From Clostridia bacterium (GTDB taxonomy: Bacteria; Bacillota; Clostridia; Oscillospirales; CAG-272): DNA of 57,121 bases. A model generated the notes under the pieces. The model did not search any database. It was given only the letters and a program-made list of their open reading frames with translations, and was not told where the DNA came from. The stretch is taken from NCBI GenBank assembly GCA_017624905.1, contig JAGAMD010000014.1:1-57121 (forward strand). Reading direction: 5' to 3'. This document shows positions 49,891 to 57,121 of the stretch, in pieces. Every line of letters starts with the position of its first letter. Positions within the stretch are counted from its first letter, which is position 1. Both the position numbers and the translations under genes were made by a program.

Positions 49891-50895
49891 TTATAGCTTT
49901 GTTACTGCTTCGGCAATTTGGATTGCGTTTGTAGCGGCACCCTTTCTAACCTGGTCTCCGCAGCACCATAGGGTAATTGCGTTGTCGAATACAAGGTCGT
50001 CTCTGATTCTGCCAACATAAACTAGGTCTTGGTCAGATGTTACAAGAGGCATTGGGTAAAGCTTGTTTTCGTTATCATCGTAAAGCTTACAACCATCGCT
50101 CTCGCTAATAGCCTTTTTAACCTCATCAACTGTTAGCTTGTTCTCTGTGAGGACAGTAACAGAAATAGAGTGTGAGCGAACAACAGGAACTCTTACACAA
50201 GTGCAAGTAACCTTTAATTCCGGCAAGTGGAGAATTTTTCTACCTTCGTTTTGCATCTTCATTTCTTCACTTGTGTAGCCATCATCGTTAAATCCACCGA
50301 TTTGAGGAATTACGTTTTCAGCGATTTGGTATTGGAACACCTCGCTCTTAACCTCGCCACCCTCAAGAAGTGCCTTTGTTTGAGCACGGAGCTCAACAGG
50401 ACCACCAGCACCGGCACCGCTTGTTGCTTGGTAGGTTGAAGCAATCATGCCCTTAATTTTTGATAGCTTGTTGATTGCATTTACAGCAACTAAGGTGATA
50501 ATTGTAGAGCAGTTAGGATTTGAAATAATACCTTTATTCTTCTTAACATCCTCTGCATTGATTTCAGGAACAACAAGTGGAACATCGTCGCACATACGGA
50601 AGGCACTAGAGTTATCTACAAATACAGCACCTGCCTTTACAATATCAGGAGCAAGCTCCTTAGCAATAGCGTTTGAAGCAGCACCAAGAACAATATCAAG
50701 TCCCTCAAATGCGCCAACCTCAGCTAGCTTAACCTCAATTTCTTGTCCCTTGAAAGGAAGCTTCTTGCCGACACTGCGAGCACTTGCTAAAAGTCTTAGC
50801 TCGCCAAGTGGGAAGTTTCTCTCCTCAAGAATTTTCATCATTTCACGTCCTACGGCACCTGTTGCGCCTAGGATACCAACATTAAATGTTTTCAT
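49891..50895 (-). CDS. asd: Aspartate-semialdehyde dehydrogenase
   Basis: 334 residues. Reduces aspartyl phosphate to the semialdehyde, branch point to lysine/diaminopimelate, threonine and methionine. NADP loop GATGAVGREM near 10-19; catalytic cysteine in NPNCSTI near 127-133; QATSGAGAGG near 155; catalytic His in RVPVVRSHSISV near 237-248. The start overlaps the aspartokinase stop by one base. Full length, unlike the duplicate fragment downstream. Confidence 0.97.
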   Translation of the reverse strand: MKTFNVGILGATGAVGREMMKILEERNFPLGELRLLASARSVGKKLPFKGQEIEVKLAEVGAFEGLDIVLGAASNAIAKELAPDIVKAGAVFVDNSSAFRMCDDVPLVVPEINAEDVKKNKGIISNPNCSTIITLVAVNAINKLSKIKGMIASTYQATSGAGAGGPVELRAQTKALLEGGEVKSEVFQYQIAENVIPQIGGFNDDGYTSEEMKMQNEGRKILHLPELKVTCTCVRVPVVRSHSISVTVLTENKLTVDEVKKAISESDGCKLYDDNENKLYPMPLVTSDQDLVYVGRIRDDLVFDNAITLWCCGDQVRKGAATNAIQIAEAVTKL

Positions 50896-52223
50896 TATTC
50901 TTCTACCTCGCTTAAGTTGTATAAAACTCGAATTGTTTTCTTAAAGTTTCTGTCGTTTACACCAATTATGATGTTAATTTCGTCAGCACCCTGCTCAATC
51001 ATCTTAATGTTGATATCATTTTCACCAAGTGCTGTAAATATCTTTCCGGCAATACCAATGTTAGAAGCAAGCTTTCTACCAACAATGGCAATCAAGCTAA
51101 TCTCGTTGTCAATTTTTATTGAGTCCGGAGTTAGCTTTTCGTTAAGAGCTGCAATAATCTCGTGCATACGGCTTTCAATGTGTGATGAAGCCACAACAAC
51201 AGAGAAGCTATCGATACTGCTTGGAATGTGCTCGATAGGAATTTCAAAACGCTCGAACACCTCGAGTGCACGTCTTACATAGCCAATCTCGTCATTCATC
51301 TTGCTCTTTGCAATAGTGATAATAGAGAAGTTCTTCTTGCCGGAAATACCGGTAATGAAGTGCGATGTCTTGCTTTCCTCCTCCTCATCAAAGCTTTCCA
51401 TAATAAGAGTACCACGTGCGTCCATATCGTTTGTGTTCTTAATATATAAAGGAATGCTCTTTTGTCTAACAGGGAATACGGTTTCCTCGTGAAGCACGTC
51501 AGCACCCATATATGAAAGCTCACGAAGCTCAGCAAATGTAACGTTTTCAATAGGTCTTGGGTTATCAACAATACGTGGGTCAGCAGTCATAATTCCACTA
51601 ACGTCTGTCCAGTTTTCATACATATCAGCATTGATAGCAGCAGCTGCAATCGCACCTGTGATGTCAGAACCACCACGAGAGAAAGTCTTGATGTTTCCAT
51701 CAGGTGTAGCACCATAGAAGCCCGGAATAACAATTCTAGGATTGTTTTCAACAATGTCTGAAAGATTTTTGTATGAACGATCAAAGTCAACCTTACCGTT
51801 GAAACCAAATACAAGCCAGCTAGCACTGTCAACAAATGTATAGCCAAGATATTCAGCCATAAGTCTTGCGTTTAAGTATTCGCCTCTTGATACAATATAG
51901 TCAACGCTTGTTTTCTTGTTAAGACCTGATGCAATCTTGTCAAATTCGTATTCAAGATCCTGCTTCAAACCACAGCCATTGTAAATCTCACGATATCTTT
52001 CCTTGATTTTTTCAAACATATCGTCAACGCCTATGCTATATTTGATGTGTGCATGACATACATAAAGCAGGTCAGTAACCTTAATATCCTCTTTAAATCT
52101 TTTGCCCGGGGCTGAAACAACAACAACCATTCTTGACTTGTCAGCCTCGATAATTTTCTTAACCTTAGCAAAGGACTCGGCAGAAGCTAGAGATGAACCA
52201 CCGAATTTTACTACCTTCAACAT
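50895..52223 (-). CDS. lysC: Aspartate kinase
   Basis: 442 residues. First step of the aspartate pathway. Kinase domain (about 1-290): VVKFGGSSLA at 4-13, FSRGGSDITGA near 180-190, and TADPRIV. Two ACT domains (about 305-440), such as GYVRRALEVFERFEIPIEHI and ISLIAIVG...NDINIKMIEQG, which bind the amino acid that feeds back. GAGGAATAATTT precedes the ATG; it starts three bases after the hom stop. Which amino acid inhibits it cannot be read here. Confidence 0.95.
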   Translation of the reverse strand: MLKVVKFGGSSLASAESFAKVKKIIEADKSRMVVVVSAPGKRFKEDIKVTDLLYVCHAHIKYSIGVDDMFEKIKERYREIYNGCGLKQDLEYEFDKIASGLNKKTSVDYIVSRGEYLNARLMAEYLGYTFVDSASWLVFGFNGKVDFDRSYKNLSDIVENNPRIVIPGFYGATPDGNIKTFSRGGSDITGAIAAAAINADMYENWTDVSGIMTADPRIVDNPRPIENVTFAELRELSYMGADVLHEETVFPVRQKSIPLYIKNTNDMDARGTLIMESFDEEEESKTSHFITGISGKKNFSIITIAKSKMNDEIGYVRRALEVFERFEIPIEHIPSSIDSFSVVVASSHIESRMHEIIAALNEKLTPDSIKIDNEISLIAIVGRKLASNIGIAGKIFTALGENDINIKMIEQGADEINIIIGVNDRNFKKTIRVLYNLSEVEE

Positions 52224-52226
52224 AAA

Positions 52227-53372
52227 TTATTCCTCAATACCCGCGAAAAATGCAAGCGGATCGCTTTCTAAAATAGATTTTGCAAGTGAGTGCATAGCAC
52301 TTACCTTCATTTTATTAGTAATAATATAATAAGATGAACCAACACACTCGTAGCTATCAATAATGTCGCTACTTGGAAGTGTATTTGCTCTTAAATAATA
52401 TTTTCTTTCACATTTATCATTGTCAACAGAGACACTCTTGTTTAATTTATATGTCTCACGAGCACCGTTGTATATATCAATAACGTCAGATGCAAGAGCG
52501 TGTCCTGTTGGATATTTGCCGGCACCTTGTCCAAAGAAGGAAAGACGACCAACACTGTTACCAAACAATGAAATTATATTAAAGTTTTTGTTTACATTTG
52601 CCTCAAGTGATGCAAGGGAGAGAAGCACAGGCTCGACAAAGCAAGAAATAGTATCATCATTTCTTACGCCAAAGCCCATATATCTTACTGTTTTACCAAG
52701 CTTTTCACTAATATAGTCTATGTCGCTTTTTGTAATATTGCGAAGAGAGAAGATATCAACATCGTTTTCCTTAACGGTTGTATCAAATGCGATAGATGAT
52801 GAAATTGCAGTTTTTCTTGCAACATCAAGACCATCAATATCAGCAGAAGGATTTGCCTCAGCATATCCAAGTGCTTGAGCTTCCTTTAATACATCACCAA
52901 AATCACGACTGTCTGTAATCATAGCATCTAAAATAAAATTTGTAGTACCATTCATAATACCCATTATTTTAGAAACCTCGTCGCCACGGAGTGTACGCTT
53001 TAGGTTGTAAAGCCAAGGAATACCACCGCCGACAGCAGATGTGAAGCGAAGAGTAACATTGTTTTTACAAGCAAGGTCGTGTAGCTCGTCATAATACTCA
53101 CAAATCAAATGCTTGTTTGAGCTAACAACGTGCTTGCCGGCTTTAAGTGCCTTTACAACAAATGTATGTGCAGGTTCAAGACCGCCAATAGCCTCAGCAA
53201 CAATCTTTATATCCTTATCATTTAAAATATCATCGTAGTTTGCGGTCAAAGCATCACCTAGCTCATCGTGTGGGCGAATATCAAGAACCTTCTTAACCTT
53301 GTATCCACTTTTGTTAAGAATTTCATATGCGCCGGAGCCGACAACACCGTAACCGAGTATTGCGATTTCCAT
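52227..53372 (-). CDS. hom: Homoserine dehydrogenase
   Basis: 381 residues; Bacillus Hom has about 430. Reduces aspartate semialdehyde to homoserine. NAD(P) loop ILGYGVVGSGAYEIL at 4-18; the catalytic region VVSSNKHLICEYYDEL near 88 and GGGIPWLYNLKRTLRGD near 116, MNGTTNFILD near 139, and EAQALGYAEANPSADIDGLD near 165-184 with the catalytic Asp and Lys. The C-terminal part (about 320-381) is shorter than a full ACT domain, so feedback control may be reduced. First gene of the minus-strand operon, divergent from thrC. Confidence 0.95.
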   Translation of the reverse strand: MEIAILGYGVVGSGAYEILNKSGYKVKKVLDIRPHDELGDALTANYDDILNDKDIKIVAEAIGGLEPAHTFVVKALKAGKHVVSSNKHLICEYYDELHDLACKNNVTLRFTSAVGGGIPWLYNLKRTLRGDEVSKIMGIMNGTTNFILDAMITDSRDFGDVLKEAQALGYAEANPSADIDGLDVARKTAISSSIAFDTTVKENDVDIFSLRNITKSDIDYISEKLGKTVRYMGFGVRNDDTISCFVEPVLLSLASLEANVNKNFNIISLFGNSVGRLSFFGQGAGKYPTGHALASDVIDIYNGARETYKLNKSVSVDNDKCERKYYLRANTLPSSDIIDSYECVGSSYYIITNKMKVSAMHSLAKSILESDPLAFFAGIEE

Positions 53373-53431
53373 ACAAATTTTGTCCTTCCCGAGAAAAAAT
53401 TCAAAAAAATTTGTTTTTATTTCAAAAACAC

Positions 53432-53460
53432 TTGTTTTTCTATGAAAAATAGTGTATCAT
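53432..53460 (+). promoter_or_regulatory. Promoter of thrC
   Basis: TTGTTT at 53432-53437, 17-base spacer, TATCAT at 53455-53460. The 122-base divergent gap with hom is rich in A/T runs; no T-box or attenuator leader fits. Confidence 0.6.
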
Positions 53461-53494
53461 ATATTAAAGAAAAAATCAAGAGGTATTTTAAAAA

Positions 53495-54991
53495 ATGTTT
53501 TACTTAAGTACAAGAAATAATAAAATTTCTAAAGCACCATCAGAGGCAGTGCTCGAGGGCATAGCAAAAGATGGTGGATTATATATGCCAAAGAGCTTTG
53601 ACGGCTGTGCTTTCCCTATGGAAAAGCTTACAAAAATGTCAAACAAGGACATCTCTGCAACAGTAATATCACTACTCTTCAAGGGCGACAAAATGCTTGA
53701 AAACAAGGATGGAGAATTTGCCGGTGCATATGAGCTTGTATCAAAGGCTTACGACGGCAAGTTTGATAATGAGGATTTTGCTCCACTTGCAAGTGTAAAC
53801 GGTGCATATGTTATGGAGCTATATCACGGACCAACCTGTGCGTTTAAGGATGTTGCACTTCAGCTCCTACCTCAATTAGTGTCTGCTGCTAAAAAGTCAA
53901 CAGGCGAAAAGGATGAGATAGTTATCTTAACAGCTACAAGTGGAGACACAGGCTCAGCAGCACTTTCAGGCTTTTCAGGAGTTGATGGCATTAAAATAAT
54001 CGTATTCTATCCAAGAAAGGGCATAAGTGCAGTTCAAGAGCGTCAAATGGTATCAGTTGACGGCAAAAACACTTGTGTTTGCTCAGTTGGTGGTAACTTT
54101 GACGATGCACAAAGCGGTGTAAAGAACATATTCGCTAATCTTAAATTGCCAGAGGGAGTTAAGCTCTCAAGTGCTAACTCTATAAATATAGGTAGACTTG
54201 CACCTCAGGTTGCTTACTATTTCAAGGCTTACCGTGATTTACTACTTAATGGCGAGATTAAAATGGGCGATAAGGTGAACTTTGTTGTTCCAACAGGTAA
54301 CTTTGGTGATATACTCGCCGGCTACTTTGCAAAGAAAATGGGACTTAGCGTTGGTAAGCTTGTTTGTGCATCAAATACAAATAAGGTGCTTACAGATTTC
54401 TTTGAAAATGGTGTTTACAACAAAAATAGAGATTTCTATATTACAAATTCACCATCTATGGACATTCTTATTTCCTCAAATCTTGAAAGACTTCTATATC
54501 TAACCTGCGGTGCTGAAAAGTGTGCTGAGTATATGGCACAGCTCAAGGAAAATGGTCAGTACAAGCTTACAAAGGAAGAGCTTGATAAGATAAAGAGCGA
54601 GTTTGATGCCGGCTTTACAGATAACGAGCAAACTATAAAAACAATCAAGGACGTGTACGAAAAACACGGATATTTGATGGATACACACACAGCAGTTGCG
54701 TGGAATGTGTATGAAAAATGGCTAAAGGAAAGTGGCAACACCGATAAAACAGTAGTCCTCTCCACAGCATCCCCGTACAAGTTCTCAAACAGCGTTATGA
54801 ATGCACTTGGCAAGGAGTACGAAAACGAGTTTGACGCTCTTAATAAGCTAAACGCATACACAGGTGCAAAAATTCCTAATTCTCTAGTTAATATCGAAAA
54901 TAAGGCAGTGTTCCACAATGTAACCGTTGAAAAGGACGATATGCTCACTTTCGTTGATAAAATGGTAAATACAAAGATCTGGCATAAATAA
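53495..54991 (+). CDS. thrC: Threonine synthase
   Basis: 498 residues, the longer Escherichia/yeast-like type. Makes threonine from O-phosphohomoserine with PLP. The N-terminus MFYLSTRNNKISKAPSEAVLEGIAKDGGLY is diagnostic; the PLP lysine is in GPTCAFKDVALQLLP near 111-125; phosphate-binding TATSGDTGSAALSGF near 148-162; VPTGNFGDILAGYFAKKMGL near 265-284. Weak ribosome site (AGAGG). The next gene is 18 bases on and probably regulates it. Confidence 0.96.
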   Translation: MFYLSTRNNKISKAPSEAVLEGIAKDGGLYMPKSFDGCAFPMEKLTKMSNKDISATVISLLFKGDKMLENKDGEFAGAYELVSKAYDGKFDNEDFAPLASVNGAYVMELYHGPTCAFKDVALQLLPQLVSAAKKSTGEKDEIVILTATSGDTGSAALSGFSGVDGIKIIVFYPRKGISAVQERQMVSVDGKNTCVCSVGGNFDDAQSGVKNIFANLKLPEGVKLSSANSINIGRLAPQVAYYFKAYRDLLLNGEIKMGDKVNFVVPTGNFGDILAGYFAKKMGLSVGKLVCASNTNKVLTDFFENGVYNKNRDFYITNSPSMDILISSNLERLLYLTCGAEKCAEYMAQLKENGQYKLTKEELDKIKSEFDAGFTDNEQTIKTIKDVYEKHGYLMDTHTAVAWNVYEKWLKESGNTDKTVVLSTASPYKFSNSVMNALGKEYENEFDALNKLNAYTGAKIPNSLVNIENKAVFHNVTVEKDDMLTFVDKMVNTKIWHK

Positions 54992-55009
54992 ATTAAAAAG
55001 AGGTTTGTT

Positions 55010-55447
55010 ATGAAAAGTAAATATTTACTTGTAGACAAGGAAATTTTACCGGAGTGCTATTTAAAGGTAATGGAGGCAAAGGAGCTTTTGCTTAGCGGCA
55101 AGGCAAAGGATATTACTGAGGCATCAAAAATTATCGGTATTGCAAGAAGCACATACTATAAGTATAAGGATTACGTTTTTTCACCAAATGCAGACACAGA
55201 GTGCCGTAAAGCGGTGATTTCATTCTCGCTTTACCATAAATCCGGCATTCTATCAGAGGTACTTAATAAGCTTAGTGAAAGAGGGGTAAACATCTTGACA
55301 ATTACTCAAAATTTGCCGGTAAATCAAAGAGCAAATGTAGTAATTTCAATGGATGTATCACATGTTGTTGGCGATATAAACACACTTCTTGATGAACTTG
55401 GCTCAATTGATGGAGTATCATCAACAAAGCTACTCGCAATTGAATAA
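55010..55447 (+). CDS. ACT-domain protein with N-terminal HTH (PheB/UPF0735 type)
   Basis: 145 residues. The N-terminal third has a helix-turn-helix-like stretch (KDITEASKIIGIARSTYYKYKD is split around residues 28-49). The C-terminal ACT domain (about 68-144: GILSEVLNKLSERGVNILTI, VISMDVSHVV) binds a small ligand, likely an amino acid. The family (UPF0735/PheB) commonly lies beside hom, thrB or thrC, so a threonine-pathway regulator is likely. Ribosome site AAAGAGG. Followed by a terminator. Confidence 0.9.
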   Translation: MKSKYLLVDKEILPECYLKVMEAKELLLSGKAKDITEASKIIGIARSTYYKYKDYVFSPNADTECRKAVISFSLYHKSGILSEVLNKLSERGVNILTITQNLPVNQRANVVISMDVSHVVGDINTLLDELGSIDGVSSTKLLAIE

Positions 55448-55451
55448 TTAC

Positions 55452-55475
55452 AAGGGAGTTATCTCCCTTTTTTTA
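55452..55475 (+). terminator. Terminator of thrC-ACT
   Basis: AAGGGAG-TTAT-CTCCCTT (55452-55469) followed by a T-run. Confidence 0.93.
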
Positions 55476-55504
55476 TTGACATTGTAGTAAAATTGTGGTA
55501 AAAT
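55476..55504 (+). promoter_or_regulatory. Sigma-A promoter of lipoprotein gene 1
   Basis: TTGACA at 55476-55481, 17-base spacer, TAAAAT at 55499-55504, directly after the preceding terminator. Confidence 0.9.
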
Positions 55505-55531
55505 TATATGACAAATAATCAGGAGGCAAAT

Positions 55532-56668
55532 ATGAAAAAGATTATTCTATTTATTTCTTTAGCTTTAAGTGCTATTTTAGTGCTATCCTTTACTGCTTGT
55601 AATATAGGTGGCAATAAAAACACAAACAGCCAAACGGAAACAAATACTAATATTACTAACACTAATACAGGTGCGACTGATAGTAATACAAACACAAATA
55701 CAAACACAAGCACCAATAATACTATCTGCACAGAGCATACATTTGATAGCTGGACAATATCTAAGCAACCAAACTGTGTAGGCATTGGCGAGGAAAAATC
55801 AACCTGTACTGTATGTGGAGTAACCGAAACAAGAGAAACACAGAGTGAAACAAAGGGAAGCTGTGAATATACTCTTTGGGCAACAGCACTCTCTGCAGGA
55901 TGCACAGAAGAAGGAATTTCTGCTCGTATTTGCAAGGTTTGCAACGACATTCAAACAAAGAAAATACCAAAAATTGAACATACGGAAGAGGATTGGACAC
56001 CAACAACTCCGGCAACATGCCTTGAGGATGGAATTGACACCTGTAACTGTCGTTGTGCTGAAACAAGAGTTAGCGAAAAGCTCGGCCACAACTATGATAT
56101 TCTCCCTGGTGAAGCACCAACAGATACATATATGGGACACACAACCTATTGGACCTGCACGAGATGTAAAATGGAAAGCGCAATGTACGATGTTGATACA
56201 CTTGATACTGTTTCAAATGTAGCAAGTGGTGCTAAATTCTCACATAATGCACCGGAGGGACACTGGGCATTCCAACCAGATAAATATCTTGTTGACGGTA
56301 AGGAAAACACAGGTACATATTCACCAAAGGGACAAAACTATTCTATCTTTATGGACTATAATTATGAGCTATATGTAACATCATTTAAGATAGTTTGTAA
56401 TGGTGGAGGAACATTGTCCTCCGGCTCGACAGATTTTGTTTATAATGTTAGCAATTTGGAAATCATATTTTGGGATTCAACGGGAAAAGCAGTTTATACT
56501 ACCGGTCAAGTAAATACATCAAAGCTTGAATATGTAGAATGTCAACCAAATGTTTTCGCATCAAGAATTGAGATTAAACTAGCAGAACCATCGAATAGCT
56601 GGGGAACAGATTTCCTTTGGGAGGTATATGTATACGCTCCAAAAACACTTGCTTCAACTGAAGAATAA
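55532..56668 (+). CDS. Lipoprotein with Cys-rich repeats and discoidin-like domain
   Basis: 378 residues from the ATG at 55532, after AGGAGG; an ATG at 55508 precedes the ribosome site. Lipoprotein signal with acylated C23 (SFTAC). A Thr/Asn-rich linker (about 24-66) leads to three repeats of about 38 residues following HxxxxWxxxxxxxCxxxGxxxxxCxxC (CTEHTFDSWTIS; CEYTLWATALSAGC; EHTEEDWTPTTPATC), then one short CTRCK unit. The C-terminal half (about 225-370) resembles a discoidin/F5-8 type C domain (SIFMDYNYELYVTSFKIVC, LAEPSNSWGTDFLWEVYVY). Surface binding of glycans is plausible. Confidence 0.85.
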   Translation: MKKIILFISLALSAILVLSFTACNIGGNKNTNSQTETNTNITNTNTGATDSNTNTNTNTSTNNTICTEHTFDSWTISKQPNCVGIGEEKSTCTVCGVTETRETQSETKGSCEYTLWATALSAGCTEEGISARICKVCNDIQTKKIPKIEHTEEDWTPTTPATCLEDGIDTCNCRCAETRVSEKLGHNYDILPGEAPTDTYMGHTTYWTCTRCKMESAMYDVDTLDTVSNVASGAKFSHNAPEGHWAFQPDKYLVDGKENTGTYSPKGQNYSIFMDYNYELYVTSFKIVCNGGGTLSSGSTDFVYNVSNLEIIFWDSTGKAVYTTGQVNTSKLEYVECQPNVFASRIEIKLAEPSNSWGTDFLWEVYVYAPKTLASTEE

Positions 56669-56670
56669 TT

Positions 56671-56695
56671 AAAGGGCACATATGTGTCCTTTTAT
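56671..56695 (+). terminator. Terminator of lipoprotein gene 1
   Basis: AAAGG-G-CACATATGTG-T-CCTTTT, a symmetric stem with one mismatch, ending in T-rich sequence. Confidence 0.8.
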
Positions 56696-56709
56696 TATAG
56701 TATTATATA

Positions 56710-56738
56710 TTGACATTTTATATAAAAAGTGATAGAAT
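56710..56738 (+). promoter_or_regulatory. Sigma-A promoter of lipoprotein gene 2
   Basis: TTGACA at 56710-56715, 17-base spacer, TAGAAT at 56733-56738. Confidence 0.88.
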
Positions 56739-56751
56739 ATAAATGCAAATA

Positions 56752-56766
56752 AGTGCAAATTGCACT
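56752..56766. promoter_or_regulatory. Palindrome AGTGCAAATTGCACT in the leader
   Basis: A perfect six-base inverted repeat around AAT, just past the predicted transcription start. The core GTGCAAATTGCAC differs by one base from GTGCATATTGCAC at 35650-35662. Confidence 0.55.
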
Positions 56767-56782
56767 AAAATTAGGAGATATT

Positions 56783-57121
56783 ATGAAAAAACGCATTTTA
56801 GCTATTCTAGTAGCTGTATTGTGTGTAGCATTCGTTTTATCCTTCGCTTCCTGTAATGGCGGTGGAGATGACAAAAAGGATTGCACCGAGCATACATACG
56901 GTGAGTGGACAACAGTAACTCCTGAGTCCTGTACAGAAAAGGGCTTGGAAAAGAGAGTTTGCTCTAACTGTTCATTTGAGGAAACTAGAGAAATTGAAGC
57001 ATCACATAACTGGAAATCTTGGGAGACAACAACTCCTGCAACATGTCTGGTTGACGGCGAAAAGACAAGAGAGTGCCGTGAGTGTGACGCAACCGAAACA
57101 GAAGCAATAAAGGCTCAAGGA
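56783..57121 (+). CDS. Second repeat lipoprotein, 3' end outside the window
   Basis: 113 codons to the window edge, still open. Lipoprotein signal with acylated C24 (SFASC), then a short GGGDDKKD linker. Two copies of the same repeat as in the neighbour: CTEHTYGEWTTVTPESC with CSNCSFEET, and SHNWKSWETTTPATC with CRECDATET. A paralogue of the preceding gene, with its own promoter and AGGAGA ribosome site. Whether it also ends in a discoidin-like domain cannot be seen. Confidence 0.85.
   Translation, partial: MKKRILAILVAVLCVAFVLSFASCNGGGDDKKDCTEHTYGEWTTVTPESCTEKGLEKRVCSNCSFEETREIEASHNWKSWETTTPATCLVDGEKTRECRECDATETEAIKAQG

Noticed and set aside
53373-53494. T-box or amino-acid riboswitch in front of hom or thrC
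   Set aside because: The divergent gap is only 122 bases, with no specifier loop, T-box sequence or terminator/antiterminator pair.

Overview
The window reads as one contiguous piece of a low-GC, spore-forming Firmicutes (class Clostridia) chromosome, probably a gut or other anaerobic lineage. Evidence: the alpha-operon order rpsM-rpsK-rpsD-rpoA-rplQ with a zinc-ribbon S4; many near-consensus sigma-A promoters (TTGACA-N17-TATAAT type) and GGAGG ribosome sites; two sporulation genes (spoIIR and a 24-codon spoVM); a long-form HPF; a PPi-type as well as an ATP-type phosphofructokinase. I see no rRNA, tRNA, CRISPR array, phage or transposase gene. The species cannot be named from the sequence alone.

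Layout. 1-2914: end of the ribosomal protein/RNA polymerase alpha operon. 3073-5614: five consecutive small membrane proteins that share a KxKPSxxxG-type loop; the first three have acidic tails and the first four have their own strong promoter. 5625-9771: pfkA (minus), spoIIR, a DUF5685 gene, a DnaJ-TPR gene and a membrane protein. 9800-23590: one long plus-strand operon yicC-remA-gmk-rpoZ-priA-def-fmt-rsmB-rlmN-stp-prkC-rsgA, extended by a PHP-domain gene and a GH36 alpha-galactosidase; the kinase lacks the usual membrane and PASTA parts. 23635-28088 (minus): nucleoside salvage operon deoC-deoD-deoB-cdd-pdp with spoVM just downstream. 28210-32102: hpf (minus), PPi-type PFK and DUF1846 (plus), an XRE regulator (minus). 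32253-35452 (minus): ROK glucokinase and recG.

35648-48996 is the most distinctive region: a 13-kb carbohydrate uptake locus with a 1169-residue solute-binding protein that carries carbohydrate-binding-module-like domains, two complete ABC permease pairs, a secreted NHL-propeller/TPR/Yip1 membrane protein and a 996-residue secreted DUF5696 protein. No ATPase is encoded in it. 49070-49853 holds a strongly promoted 80-residue protein of unknown role, then a decayed duplicate of the 3' end of asd split by a ~157-bp foldback, MITE-like insertion. 49856-55475: aspartate-family amino acid genes, hom-lysC-asd on minus and thrC plus an HTH/ACT protein on plus. 55476-57121: two lipoproteins with a Cys-rich ~38-residue repeat, the first ending in a discoidin-like domain, the second cut by the window edge.

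How the parts connect. The glucokinase, the two PFKs, GH36 and the transporter fit a glycan-fermenting life style. A near-identical palindrome (core GTGCAWATTGCAC) occurs both in the glucokinase/transporter intergenic region and in the leader of the last lipoprotein gene, which hints at a shared regulator. Most housekeeping calls are firm; functions for the small membrane family, DUF5685, DUF5696, the Yip1 protein and the 80-residue protein are inference at best.
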